Positions 34,737-43,957 of a stretch of DNA of 64,000 bases are shown here, piece after piece. This DNA comes from Dellaglioa algida DSM 15638 (GTDB lineage Bacteria > Bacillota > Bacilli > Lactobacillales > Lactobacillaceae), in contig NZ_AZDI01000003.1 in assembly GCF_001434695.1 (NCBI RefSeq), forward strand, positions 1-64,000, given 5' to 3'. A program made the translations under genes and the position numbers. Numbering within the stretch: the stretch's first letter is position 1; every line of letters begins with the position of its first letter. A model generated the notes under the pieces. The model was not told where the DNA came from. It did no database searches and was given only the letters and a program-made list of their open reading frames with translations.

Positions 34737-35456
34737 ATGACTAACCAAAATAAATATCTAGGTATCTATCAAGACCTTGTCACTAAAATCACGCACAATA
34801 TTTACGAAACGGGATCATACCTGCCTAGTGAAACGCAACTTAGCGAATTATATGGCAGTTCCCGCGAAACAATTAGAAAAGCTTTACAAAATTTACTAAC
34901 CAATGGTTATATACAAAAAATTCGTGGTAAAGGGTCATTAGTTTTGGACGTTAAGCGTTTCGTTTTTCCCGTCTCAGGAATCACCTCTTACAAGGAGCTT
35001 GACGAGTCTCTCCAGATGGAGTCAGAAACTAGGGTTCTTCAATTAGTTGACATGACGATTCCAACAGGAAGTTTTGCTCCCGAATCTGTTGTTGGTGACC
35101 AAGCTACTTTCATTGAACGATTACGTCTTGTGAAAAATGAACCTAGCGTTATTGACCGCGATTACATACTTTCAAATATCGTACCTACTGTACCAATGGC
35201 GGTTGCTCAAGACTCCATCTATGATTATTTTGAAAATAAATTAGGTTTAGAGATTAGTTACGCCGTTAAGAAAATTACAGTTGAACCGGCAGACCCAACT
35301 GTTCAAAAGCTATTGGATATTCCAGAAACTGAATCCGTTGTAGTGGTTCGAAGTGAAACCTACTTGCAAGACAGTCGACTCTTCCAAATAACCGAAGCAA
35401 TCCATCGCGCAGATCGCTTTAGTTTTGTTGAGTTCGCTCGTCGAATTAAAAAATAA
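34737..35456 (+). CDS. treR: GntR-family trehalose operon repressor
   Basis: About 239 residues. An N-terminal winged helix (about 5-70, with YLPSETQLSELYGSSRETIRKAL) is followed by a UTRA effector domain that would bind trehalose 6-phosphate. The ATG at 34737 has TTTGGAGG eight bases upstream; an upstream in-frame start at 34701 lies in the promoter and is rejected. It is divergent from the PTS operon and 21 bases before the phosphotrehalase gene, the standard TreR arrangement. Confidence 0.92.
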   Translation: MTNQNKYLGIYQDLVTKITHNIYETGSYLPSETQLSELYGSSRETIRKALQNLLTNGYIQKIRGKGSLVLDVKRFVFPVSGITSYKELDESLQMESETRVLQLVDMTIPTGSFAPESVVGDQATFIERLRLVKNEPSVIDRDYILSNIVPTVPMAVAQDSIYDYFENKLGLEISYAVKKITVEPADPTVQKLLDIPETESVVVVRSETYLQDSRLFQITEAIHRADRFSFVEFARRIKK

Positions 35457-35477
35457 ATAAATCATGGGAGAGTAACT

Positions 35478-37124
35478 ATGAAATTTGAAGATAAAATCAT
35501 TTACCAAATATATCCCAAATCATTTAATGACAGTAATAGTGATGGCGTGGGTGATTTACAAGGAATTATCGATAAGATTCCTTACTTAAAACAACTCAAT
35601 ATAGATATGATTTGGTTTAACCCATTTTTTATTTCGCCACAAAATGATAATGGTTATGATATTTCAGATTATTATCATATTGATTCTCGTTTTGGAACTA
35701 TGGTTGATTTTGAAGAACTTGTTTCCAGGCTTAAAGCCATTGGAATTGAAGTCATGTTGGATATGGTTTTCAACCACACTTCAACTGAACATGACTGGTT
35801 TCAAAAAGCGCTTAATGGCGATCCAAAATATTTGGACTACTATTATGTTCGTGACCCCAAGCCTGACGGTTCTCCACCAACTAATTGGCAGTCAAAATTT
35901 GGTGGCTCCGCGTGGGAACCTTTTGGCGAAACCGGTAAATACTACCTCCACTTATATGACCCAACGCAAGCTGATTTAGATTGGCATAATCCAGCGGTCA
36001 GGGAAGAGATGTCTAAAGTTGTTAATTTTTGGCGTGGAAAAGGTGTTAAAGGATTTCGATTTGACGTCATTAACGTCATCGGAAAAGATGTTCAACTAAT
36101 TGATGCGCCTGAAAACAGCGATGGTAAATTTCTGTATACGGACAAAAAAATAGTTCATCAGTATCTACGAGAATTAAATCAAACCAGCTTTGGTCAAGAT
36201 CCTGATGCCGTAACAGTTGGTGAAATGTCTTCTACCTCGATTGAAAATTGCGTTGAGTACACTCTGGCAGAAAGAAACGAATTATCGATGGTCTTTACTT
36301 TTCATCATCTGAAGGTTGATTATAAACATGGAAATAAATGGTCAACAACGCCTTTTAATTTTATGAATTTAAAGACTATCTTAAATGATTGGCAATTAGG
36401 GATGACTGCTGGCCATGGTTGGAACGCTCTTTTCTGGAATAACCATGACCAACCTCGCGCACTTAACCGTTTTGGTGACCCGATTCATTACCGTGAAAAA
36501 TCATCAGAGATGTTGGCAACAACCATTCATTTATTACGCGGAACGCCATTCATTTATATGGGTGAAGAAATCGGTATGAGTAATCCGCAATATGAAAAAT
36601 TATCTGATTATAATGACGTTGAAACGAAAAATGCTTATGCAGAGTTGTTAGAAAACGGAAATAGCCCCGCTGAAGCATTGACAATCATTCAAGCGAAATC
36701 TCGTGATAATAGTCGAACACCTATGCAATGGAACCAGTCTAAGTATGCAGGATTTTCAACGCAGACACCGTGGTTAATGCCCACAAACCAAGCAATAGTG
36801 AATGTTGAAAACGAATTAGCAAATGGCGAGATTTTTAACTATTATCAGGGACTCATTCGGTTGCGCAAAACACATCCAATTATTTCGATGGGCGATTATG
36901 CACCACTTCTCTTGAACAATACGCGTGTATTCGCCTATCAACGAATACTAAAAAATCAACGATTAATTGTTTTGAATAATTTCTACGGCAAAGAAACAAT
37001 CGTTTCTTTGCCCGAATTTAATGGTACGGTTTCGACAATTATTAACAATTACCCAATAAATACTGCTCTAACAACAAGTGTGACATTAGCACCTTACCAA
37101 TCAGTTGCTTTCTTAGTTAACTAG
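35478..37124 (+). CDS. treA: Alpha,alpha-phosphotrehalase (GH13)
   Basis: A 548-residue cytoplasmic glycoside hydrolase that splits trehalose 6-phosphate into glucose and glucose 6-phosphate (EC 3.2.1.93). GH13 catalytic residues can be placed: Asp196 in GFRFDV, Glu249 in VGEM and Asp324 in NNHDQPR. The N-terminal YQIYPKSFNDSNSDGVGD carries the calcium-site motif. Oligo-1,6-glucosidases look similar, but the treR and trehalose PTS neighbours decide the call. Strong terminator downstream. Confidence 0.92.
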   Translation: MKFEDKIIYQIYPKSFNDSNSDGVGDLQGIIDKIPYLKQLNIDMIWFNPFFISPQNDNGYDISDYYHIDSRFGTMVDFEELVSRLKAIGIEVMLDMVFNHTSTEHDWFQKALNGDPKYLDYYYVRDPKPDGSPPTNWQSKFGGSAWEPFGETGKYYLHLYDPTQADLDWHNPAVREEMSKVVNFWRGKGVKGFRFDVINVIGKDVQLIDAPENSDGKFLYTDKKIVHQYLRELNQTSFGQDPDAVTVGEMSSTSIENCVEYTLAERNELSMVFTFHHLKVDYKHGNKWSTTPFNFMNLKTILNDWQLGMTAGHGWNALFWNNHDQPRALNRFGDPIHYREKSSEMLATTIHLLRGTPFIYMGEEIGMSNPQYEKLSDYNDVETKNAYAELLENGNSPAEALTIIQAKSRDNSRTPMQWNQSKYAGFSTQTPWLMPTNQAIVNVENELANGEIFNYYQGLIRLRKTHPIISMGDYAPLLLNNTRVFAYQRILKNQRLIVLNNFYGKETIVSLPEFNGTVSTIINNYPINTALTTSVTLAPYQSVAFLVN

Positions 37125-37125
37125 C

Positions 37126-37186
37126 AAAAAAGAGCGTCCTTATCATTTGAAGTGACATTCACTTCGATGATAAGGACGCTCTTTTT
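37126..37186 (+). terminator. Terminator of treR-treA (bidirectional)
   Basis: Long arms AAAGAGCGTCCTTATCAT / ATGATAAGGACGCTCTTT with an inner GAAGTG / CACTTC pair and T run. It can also end transcription of the convergent esterase gene. Confidence 0.9.
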
Positions 37187-37200
37187 ATAGCTTACTAGAC

Positions 37201-38508
37201 TTAATCAAAATATATTCTAAAGGGACTTACAGGTGTATGATTTTCATTCCATAAGCCTGCTGTAGTCACATTAGCATATGCATACTGTAATCCTAATGAG
37301 TCTTCTTCTAATTGAATCTTGATATCATTTGTGCCTAAATCGATCACTGCAGGTTTTAAGACATCCCCTGGCATGATCCATTTCAAATCAATTGGGTAAA
37401 CAGTTTCGAGTTGTTCACAATTTGAAAAATTAAGGCGCATTTGTTTAACATCAGCAGAAATTTCAGATAATTGAGGACTCGTTTGCATTTCATCAAACTT
37501 ACCGAAGTTAGAATATAATTCAATAATACGATATCCCAATTGTCTCTTACTACTTGGATGTATTTCATCAGCAGAAGGTTCGTCCATCGTCGTTACTAAG
37601 TAAACACGATTTTCCGTTGCGGCAAACTGTTGCTGCGCTTCACGAATTTCTGCCCATGAGTTAACAATATTTTTGTTATATTGTGGTAATTGAATAATAT
37701 AGGTTGGTAATTTATTTTGTTTGAGCGTTTTACGCCATTCACGGATTAGTTTCTTTAAAAGTAATCCATAATGTTTCGTATCTATTCCGGCATCTCGTTC
37801 ACCTTGGTACCAAGCTAACATCTTAAAGCGATAAGGTCCCACTTGTGACAACATTGTGTCATAAAGATTTTCAGATTCTTCTAAACTAGGAATCTTAGTA
37901 TCAACATAAGCTGCCTTTAAAGTGGCATCATTCATTAGCGTTTTTTCTGAGACCCAGCTTGCAGCCGAAGTTCCATTTTTTGCGCATAAAACAATACCAA
38001 CCGGTGTATATTCATCGTATTGACGAATTTTTTTAGCCATATAATAACCCATTGCAGTAACATCACCGATATTTTCTCCGTCAACAATTTGCCAAGGATT
38101 ATCTTCTGTTGATTGCGTTTCTGGTATATTAATAAAACGGAGATTCATCATTGGCATCGATTTATTATGTTCATATTCATCATCTTGGGCCATTTTAAAA
38201 TTAGCATTTGATTGACCGGCAACTAAGAAAACATCGCCAAATTGGACATCGCGTAAAATAATTTTATCTGTACCAGATGTTACTAAAATAGTCACAATTG
38301 TAGGTGCCAAAAATGAAATACTTTCAATCAGGAAATACCCTGTTTCGTCAGCAATTCCAGTTTCAACTGTATCTTCGCTACCGCCCATTGAAATGGTTAC
38401 GGTCACTTCTTGATTAGGTTCTGCGTAGCCAAAAAAACGCGTCGTTTGGTCTTGTTGCAAGACCATATGGTTAGTAAATAGTGGTGCTAATCGTAATGTA
38501 GTTGCCAC
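37201..38508 (-). CDS. Sialate O-acetylesterase-like carbohydrate esterase
   Basis: A 435-residue SGNH-type esterase of the sialate O-acetylesterase (SASA) family. The N-terminal part is beta-rich (HMVLQQDQTTRFFGYA and GYFLI). The nucleophile motif is GQSN with Ser100; WYQGERDAG follows, and DEIHP near residue 313 gives the Asp-His pair. There is no signal peptide, so it is cytoplasmic and would deacetylate imported sugars. It is not linked to sialic acid genes here; the true substrate may be an acetylated glycan from plants or host. Length is shorter than many family members. Confidence 0.78.
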   Translation of the reverse strand: MATTLRLAPLFTNHMVLQQDQTTRFFGYAEPNQEVTVTISMGGSEDTVETGIADETGYFLIESISFLAPTIVTILVTSGTDKIILRDVQFGDVFLVAGQSNANFKMAQDDEYEHNKSMPMMNLRFINIPETQSTEDNPWQIVDGENIGDVTAMGYYMAKKIRQYDEYTPVGIVLCAKNGTSAASWVSEKTLMNDATLKAAYVDTKIPSLEESENLYDTMLSQVGPYRFKMLAWYQGERDAGIDTKHYGLLLKKLIREWRKTLKQNKLPTYIIQLPQYNKNIVNSWAEIREAQQQFAATENRVYLVTTMDEPSADEIHPSSKRQLGYRIIELYSNFGKFDEMQTSPQLSEISADVKQMRLNFSNCEQLETVYPIDLKWIMPGDVLKPAVIDLGTNDIKIQLEEDSLGLQYAYANVTTAGLWNENHTPVSPFRIYFD

Positions 38509-38816
38509 TGTTAAACCTTCTTTCTAGTCGTTGTCCATTAAGTATCCTTTACGATTATAACATAAGATAAGCCCTGACTACCTTTTAATCAAAGCGATTA
38601 ACCATCATTTTTTCACGATTTCTTAATTGTTAGTCCTAGCTATTTTTAGTGATAGTTGCTAGAATAAAGAAAGTTCAAGCAGAGTAAAATCGCCGGGTTT
38701 TACAAAAATAATAGTTATCACATCCAAGAGGCCATTTTTTCAATGAAGGATGTTGGTACCTATTTTTTATTACTCTTTATTGCGTGATAAAAAATAGGTG
38801 TTAATAGGAGAGCAAA
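38509..38816 (+). promoter_or_regulatory. Structured leader of the MATE gene
   Basis: In this 308-base gap, three consecutive inverted repeats lie close to the start codon: GTAAAA/TTTTAC (38684-38703), ACATCC/GGATGT (38720-38753) and a perfect 13-base pair ACCTATTTTTTAT/ATAAAAAATAGGT (38758-38799). The ribosome site AGGAG (38806-38810) begins seven bases after the last arm. It may be a translational control element; no known riboswitch class was recognised. Confidence 0.4.
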
Positions 38817-40139
38817 ATGACCAACCAACCTGTATCAATCCGTCGCGAACTTTCAGGATACGTGACGCGAAACGTTTTAAGTACTTTAGGCTTATCTGTT
38901 TACCTTCTGGCGGATACATATTTTATCGCCAATGCAGTCGGCACCACTGGACTAGCCGCCTTAAATATTGTCTTACCACTTTTTAATTTATTAAACGGTG
39001 TTGGACTAATGCTCGGAATTGGTGGCGCTACCTTGTTCTCTATTTTAAAAATTAAGGATCAAGCGGCCAGCAAAAAGATTTTCTCGCAGGTTTTAGCCGT
39101 TGGCATTATTTTTGGTCTAGCATTCTCGGTTTTTGGCTTTTTATTCATGAGCCCACTACTTCATTTTCTAGGTGCAAACGCAGGAACCTATGGATTAGCC
39201 TCTGAATACCTTACTTATATTCTATTAGCTGCACCATTTTTTGCATGTAACTATCTAGTTTTAAGTTTCATTCGAAATGATAATAATCCGCAATTATCAA
39301 TGATTGCAATGCTAGTCTCTAGTCTATTCAATATCGTTTTCGATTATATTTTCATGTACCCCTTACATCTTGGTATGGGCGGGGCCGCAATGGCAACTGC
39401 CGTTTCTCCAATTGTTGCCTTATCTATCCTAACGCTTCATCGTAAAAAAGAAGATCGACTTTTAACGCTTCAAAAACCAACTATTCATTTTAAAATAATC
39501 AAAAGGGTTGTCCAACTTGGATTTCCTGTCTTTTTAACTGAAATGAGCACGGGCGTCAGCATCTTTGCTTTCAACCTTGTCATCTTAAGTCTAGCCGGAA
39601 ATACTGCTGTAGCAGCATATGGCATTATTGCGAATATTATTTTAGTTGCCTTATCGCTTTTCAACGGTGTTGCCCAAGGAATTCAACCTTTATTGAGTCG
39701 AGAATTTGGGATTCAAAATTGGCCCGAAGTTAAACAGATTCTACGTTTTGGCTTAACCGTCAGTTTCGCCATTGGAACTATTTTGTACCTCGCATTAACA
39801 TTTGCAAAAGGACCTATTATTGCGCTATTTAATAACAGTAATAATCAAGAACTCATCCATTACGCGGAAATAGGGATCCCAATCTACTTCTTAAGTTTAT
39901 TCGGTTCATCCCTCAATATTATCTTTAGTATGTTCTTCTCAGCAATCGAAGAACCTAAACACGCGTTAGTTCTAGCAGTTCTTCGCGGTTACATTTTATT
40001 ATTAAGTTTACTGTTTATATTCGCCCACTTCTTCGCTTTAACGGGTGTTTGGGTAGCATTACCTGTTACCGAATTAATCGTCGTTGTGGTAAGTACTTTG
40101 TTCTTATTCAGTTTTTTCAACAAACAACTTAAAAAATAA
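38817..40139 (+). CDS. MATE-family efflux transporter
   Basis: A 440-residue membrane protein with about 12 hydrophobic segments in two homologous halves, as in MATE multidrug exporters (NorM/DinF branch). The early GLSVYLLADTYFIANAVGTTGLAALNI and the GIGGATLFSI motif are typical. It would export drugs or metabolites with Na+ or H+ influx. A VOC-family gene follows by 20 bases and both end at one terminator. The leader upstream is unusually structured. Confidence 0.88.
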   Translation: MTNQPVSIRRELSGYVTRNVLSTLGLSVYLLADTYFIANAVGTTGLAALNIVLPLFNLLNGVGLMLGIGGATLFSILKIKDQAASKKIFSQVLAVGIIFGLAFSVFGFLFMSPLLHFLGANAGTYGLASEYLTYILLAAPFFACNYLVLSFIRNDNNPQLSMIAMLVSSLFNIVFDYIFMYPLHLGMGGAAMATAVSPIVALSILTLHRKKEDRLLTLQKPTIHFKIIKRVVQLGFPVFLTEMSTGVSIFAFNLVILSLAGNTAVAAYGIIANIILVALSLFNGVAQGIQPLLSREFGIQNWPEVKQILRFGLTVSFAIGTILYLALTFAKGPIIALFNNSNNQELIHYAEIGIPIYFLSLFGSSLNIIFSMFFSAIEEPKHALVLAVLRGYILLLSLLFIFAHFFALTGVWVALPVTELIVVVVSTLFLFSFFNKQLKK

Positions 40140-40159
40140 CAGAAGAAGGTCCCGTATTC

Positions 40160-40507
40160 ATGAAAGTTAAACGTTTTGAAGCAATTACAATACCTGTTTC
40201 CAATATCCAAAGAAGTTTACGCTTTTATCATGAAGTCTTTGATATGACCGTTATTGAAAATAGCGATCAACCAACTGTTCATTTTGGCCATCAAAAAATC
40301 ATCTTTGAATTATCAAATACATTTAAGCCAATGACACTTAGTTTCGTTGTCAGCGACCCAATGCCAGCTATGGAGAACCACTTAAAGAATTATTTTGTGA
40401 CGATTCTTAATGGCCCAATTGATAAATCAGATGTTAAAAATGCTCAATCAATCACAATCTCAGATCCAGATAACCACATAATTGAATTAATTAGCTATCA
40501 AAAATAG
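40160..40507 (+). CDS. VOC (glyoxalase/bleomycin resistance) superfamily protein
   Basis: A 115-residue single-domain VOC protein made of two beta-alpha-beta-beta-beta units: TIPVSNIQRSLRFYHEVFDMTV at the start and ISDPDNHIIELISY at the end. Metal-ligand positions would include His26 or nearby and the C-terminal Glu. Members act as lyases, dioxygenases or drug-binding proteins. Coupling to a MATE exporter suggests detoxification of one compound, but this is inference. Confidence 0.8.
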   Translation: MKVKRFEAITIPVSNIQRSLRFYHEVFDMTVIENSDQPTVHFGHQKIIFELSNTFKPMTLSFVVSDPMPAMENHLKNYFVTILNGPIDKSDVKNAQSITISDPDNHIIELISYQK

Positions 40508-40511
40508 CTTT

Positions 40512-40549
40512 AAGAGGTCAACATCTAGATTGGATGTTGACCTCTTTTT
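40512..40549 (+). terminator. Terminator of MATE-VOC operon
   Basis: Arms AAGAGGTCAACATC / GATGTTGACCTCTT with seven-base loop and T run. Confidence 0.9.
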
Positions 40550-40557
40550 GTTGCACA

Positions 40558-40602
40558 TAAAAAGGCTAGTTAGTTGCTATGGCACGCACTAACTAGCCTA
40601 AA
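40558..40602 (-). terminator. Terminator of the DUF805-propeller gene
   Basis: Arms GGCTAGTTAGT / ACTAACTAGCC, followed by TTTTT on the minus strand. Confidence 0.85.
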
Positions 40603-40634
40603 GAATAATCTATTTAATTCAGCATATTTATTTC

Positions 40635-42212
40635 TTATTTATTAAGTCCGTAATTAAATATAACTAGTCGATCAATAAATGGTGCTCGGAATAGCCCAAA
40701 TCTGAAGCCACTATACTCTGCCGCTGCACCCTCAAATAATAGACTTATTTGTTTTTCGCTTGGGTCAACACTCACTTGTTCAATTGATGGTGGTAAATAT
40801 AAGCTTGCTATTAATGTTGATTTATCATTTTTTGAATTAACATTATTAAATTTAAACTGACCATCAAAAGCCTCGCTCTGTATCATTAATTTACTTGCAC
40901 TGTCGCCGTTACTCTGCGTGTATACAGCCATTACCGTTTTAGAATCAGGAGAAGGTATTACTGAAAATCCTTGCATTCGATTATATCCCGGAGTGTACGA
41001 CTTAATAACATTATTTTTTTCCAATACTTGTGCGGCACCGCCTAAGGTCGTCACATTATCAGGAATTGGCGTTCCCTGCATTGTTTTCTTGGTAACTAGC
41101 CCCGTTTTATGGTCGACTTCGATATCAGTTACACTGCGGTCGATCTCACTTTTTCCGTATTTAACAATTAATAAATTATTTTTATAATATGACAGTCCTG
41201 ATACTTTGCTTGCCCAAGGTAGTTTAGCATTTTGTGTTGCTTTAATTGGCTTTTTCATTTTGGTAGCATCGTATTCGGCAATCTTTTTAAGTGAAATACC
41301 TTCTATTCTAGCTGCCGTCTTAGTATCATTCGAGACCCAGAGGAGGCCATGGTCTTGATCAATGGCAAGTCCCCCAACATGGGATTTACTACCCAAAATA
41401 ATTGTTTTTTCATATTTCCCATTACTTTTATTTACCACATAAATAACGGAGTTCAATCTATGATTACCATCGTATGCACTAATTAAATATTGATCACTTG
41501 TCTCCGCTAATCCTTGCGGTACCCAGTTAGTCCCAAATGATGCTTCTTTTGTATCATGATTAATTGACCAACCACCACGTAATCCCGGAATAATCACTGT
41601 TCGATTTTTTCCTTTAGTCATACCCGTAATTTTCTTATCAGAATACTTTGAAACCATTTGATCAAATTGATCATCCGTTAATAACGCATGTTGTTCCGCC
41701 GTCCACTTCTTAACCTGTGATGCTTCATAAGTTTCATCACCGTAAGTTCCTAGGTTCTTCCACATAACACTTCCTAATGATAAAACAATAACAATTACTG
41801 ACATAACAGCGAGTCTAGGCTTGCTGACATAATAATCTAGTTGCTCGTTTGCATCGCCCTTTGTTGGTAACACCATTAGAACAAAGAACCAAATTGAACC
41901 AATACCAGGAATTAATTGTATTAATAGCCACCAACCCGATCTTTTCGTATCATGCAGTCGACGAACTTTAATCGATAACGTTGCCAGCCAAGTCAAAATG
42001 ACAATAAATTCAGATAACATATTCATCATCAATATATTAATACTATCAACATCACTAAATGCAATCGATTTAGAAAGAACGTTATCTAAAATGGTAATCA
42101 CGATTCCACTTAATATATAATTAATAACTATTGCCCACCAATAGTTTTTACGCCTAGTGCGTCCAGAAAAATCTAAAATATGTACCCAGAAATCTTTATA
42201 TGCTTTTATCAT
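40635..42212 (-). CDS. DUF805 membrane domain fused to an extracytoplasmic propeller-like domain
   Basis: A 525-residue protein. Residues 1-135 are a DUF805 domain with three membrane helices and its hallmarks: FSGRTRRKNYWW, KVRRLHDTKRSGWW and GIGSIWFFVLMVLPTKGDANE. A further helix (about 132-150) leads to an extracytoplasmic part of about 370 residues with repeated beta stretches (GGLAIDQDHGLLWVSND, KVSGLSYYKNNLLIV, LGGAAQVLEKNN), which looks like a beta-propeller of SMP-30/NHL style. Most DUF805 proteins are only the membrane part, so the fusion is unusual. Function unknown. Confidence 0.7.
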   Translation of the reverse strand: MIKAYKDFWVHILDFSGRTRRKNYWWAIVINYILSGIVITILDNVLSKSIAFSDVDSINILMMNMLSEFIVILTWLATLSIKVRRLHDTKRSGWWLLIQLIPGIGSIWFFVLMVLPTKGDANEQLDYYVSKPRLAVMSVIVIVLSLGSVMWKNLGTYGDETYEASQVKKWTAEQHALLTDDQFDQMVSKYSDKKITGMTKGKNRTVIIPGLRGGWSINHDTKEASFGTNWVPQGLAETSDQYLISAYDGNHRLNSVIYVVNKSNGKYEKTIILGSKSHVGGLAIDQDHGLLWVSNDTKTAARIEGISLKKIAEYDATKMKKPIKATQNAKLPWASKVSGLSYYKNNLLIVKYGKSEIDRSVTDIEVDHKTGLVTKKTMQGTPIPDNVTTLGGAAQVLEKNNVIKSYTPGYNRMQGFSVIPSPDSKTVMAVYTQSNGDSASKLMIQSEAFDGQFKFNNVNSKNDKSTLIASLYLPPSIEQVSVDPSEKQISLLFEGAAAEYSGFRFGLFRAPFIDRLVIFNYGLNK

Positions 42213-42341
42213 TGTAAGGCCCCTAATCCTATTTTTTTACTGAGATAGTTGGAAATTAATCCATCCGTATTCAGTATTTTATCTCACCACTTATGCTTGT
42301 CCAGTGTCCCCCGATACTTTCCATCCAAATATATTTTTCTC

Positions 42342-42490
42342 GTGCAATATTTATCTATCAAATATTTTAACTAACTATTGCACTATTTGTCAATTAATAA
42401 GCGCTGAATAGGGCGTAGTAGCCCGCTTTTATAAAAATTTCCATCTATGGACTATCCGTCACGAACGTGATAATCTGGAGTCGTAGAAAG
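42342..42490 (+). promoter_or_regulatory. Structured upstream region of fetAB
   Basis: An inverted pair GTGCAATA/TATTGCAC (42342-42383) is followed by GGGC-GTAGTA-GCCC (42411-42424) and a hairpin with TCAC-GAAC-GTGA core closed by ACT-CC/GGAGT pairing (42450-42481). The ribosome site AGGTGGGGG follows directly. Possible operator plus RNA control element; no known class recognised. Confidence 0.35.
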
Positions 42491-42501
42491 GTGGGGGCAA
42501 C

Positions 42502-43158
42502 ATGAAAAATATTATCGATTTACAAGGTGTTTCATTAAAAATTAATGATCAATCAATTTTGAAACACATCTCTTTTAAAGTGAACTCGGGAGATTTCCTA
42601 ACAATCACAGGACCATCCGGAAGTGGTAAAAGTACCGTCCTAAAATTAATTGCGGGGTTAATTTCAAGAACTTCCGGCGATATCAAATTTGAGAATCAAT
42701 CAATCGACGGTTATGATCCAATAGACTATCGTCGAGACGTTTCTTATTGTTTTCAAACGCCTGTTTTATTCGGCGAAACAGTTAAGGATAATCTGGAATT
42801 TCCTTATGTGATTCGCAAAAAAACTTTTGACGAGGCACATGCGATTGCTGAACTTGAATCAGTGGGGCTACCTAGTCATTATTTAAGCAAGTCTATCAAC
42901 GAATTATCTGGTGGCGAAAAACAACGAGTCGCTTTAATTCGTAATCTCATTTTTTTACCTAAAGTTCTTTTACTCGACGAGATCACGAGCGCTTTAGATT
43001 CCGAAAGTAAAAAAATTATCCATACACTAATTAATCACCTAAATGACTCAAATAAAATCACAATTCTTGCTGTCACGCATGATGACAACGAGATACAAAT
43101 GGCTGATCAATTGATTAACATTGAAAACGGCCAGATGATGGAGGTCACTCATGAATAA
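42502..43158 (+). CDS. fetA: ABC transporter ATPase, FetA (YbbL) type
   Basis: A 218-residue ABC ATPase. Walker A is GPSGSGKST at residues 37-45, the signature LSGGEKQRVALIR follows, and Walker B reads VLLLDEITSALD, where the usual DEPT is DEIT, a variant found in the FetA group. It would energise the FetB membrane protein encoded next, whose start overlaps by eight bases. The E. coli FetAB pair exports iron; a role in metal or stress tolerance is inferred. Confidence 0.85.
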   Translation: MKNIIDLQGVSLKINDQSILKHISFKVNSGDFLTITGPSGSGKSTVLKLIAGLISRTSGDIKFENQSIDGYDPIDYRRDVSYCFQTPVLFGETVKDNLEFPYVIRKKTFDEAHAIAELESVGLPSHYLSKSINELSGGEKQRVALIRNLIFLPKVLLLDEITSALDSESKKIIHTLINHLNDSNKITILAVTHDDNEIQMADQLINIENGQMMEVTHE

Positions 43159-43909
43159 TTTAGCCGTTAATAATCTTTCTCTCGTTTTCGCTTTTTCATT
43201 AGTTGTGGTTTCGCTTGGAATTGTATACAAGGAGAAGCTAGGCCTAGAAAAAGATATCATTTATAGTGTTATCCGTGCGATTATTCAATTAGTTATCGTC
43301 GGTTATATTTTGAAATATGTCTTTAACATTAACAATATCATTCTAACGTTAGTTATGATGTTCATTGTTTTCTTTAACGCCTCGTATAGCGCCTATAAAA
43401 AAAGTGCGGGAATTCCGCACAGTTTCCAAATTTCATTTATTGCCATTTTTTGCAGTACCTCGGTTACACTTGGCCTTTTACTTTTGGCCGGAACGTTAAA
43501 ATTTATTCCTTCGCAAATCATCCCTATCACTGGGATGATTGCCAGTAACTCAATGGTCGCGATTGGTCTTTGTTACCGAAATCTTAATAGTAACTTCCGT
43601 GACCAACGACAACAGATTTTAGAAAAATTAGCTTTAGGGGCAGATTTAAAACAAGCATCATACCCAATCATCCGTGAAAGTATCAAGACGGGGATGTCAC
43701 CAACAATTGACTCTGCTAAAACAGTTGGAATTGTGAGTCTACCTGGGATGATGTCCGGATTAATTTTTGCCGGCGTTGATCCAGTTTTTGCAATTAAATA
43801 CCAGATTATGGTTACTTTTATGCTACTTTCAGCAACAAGTATCTCATCAATCACTGTCTGTTACCTTTCATATAAACAATTTTTTAACGATAAAAAGCAA
43901 TTACGCTAA
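43151..43909 (+). CDS. fetB: ABC exporter membrane protein, FetB (YbbM) type
   Basis: A 252-residue membrane protein with about seven hydrophobic segments. UPF0014/FetB features are visible: ASYSAYKKSAGIPHS, PITGMIASNSMVAIGLCYRNL and VGIVSLPGMMSGLIFAGVDP. It forms the transport channel with FetA. The genes overlap and end in a strong hairpin. Substrate in lactic acid bacteria has not been shown as far as I know; iron export is by analogy. Confidence 0.87.
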   Translation: MNNLAVNNLSLVFAFSLVVVSLGIVYKEKLGLEKDIIYSVIRAIIQLVIVGYILKYVFNINNIILTLVMMFIVFFNASYSAYKKSAGIPHSFQISFIAIFCSTSVTLGLLLLAGTLKFIPSQIIPITGMIASNSMVAIGLCYRNLNSNFRDQRQQILEKLALGADLKQASYPIIRESIKTGMSPTIDSAKTVGIVSLPGMMSGLIFAGVDPVFAIKYQIMVTFMLLSATSISSITVCYLSYKQFFNDKKQLR

Positions 43910-43911
43910 AT

Positions 43912-43957
43912 TAAAAATCCGTAATCAGTTAAATTCTACTGATTACGGATTTTTTTA
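43912..43957 (+). terminator. Bidirectional terminator between fetB and the ABC exporter genes
   Basis: Perfect arms AAAATCCGTAATCAGT / ACTGATTACGGATTTT, T runs on both strands, between convergent genes. Confidence 0.9.

Noticed and set aside
38684-38799. T-box riboswitch before the MATE gene
   Set aside because: GGTTGGTACC-like sequence resembles the T-box core, but the leader is too short for stem I, the terminator lacks a T run, and a MATE gene is an unlikely target.
42411-42481. tRNA-like or tRNA fragment before fetAB
   Set aside because: Hairpins do not fold into a cloverleaf, and no TTCGA-type T-loop or CCA end is present.
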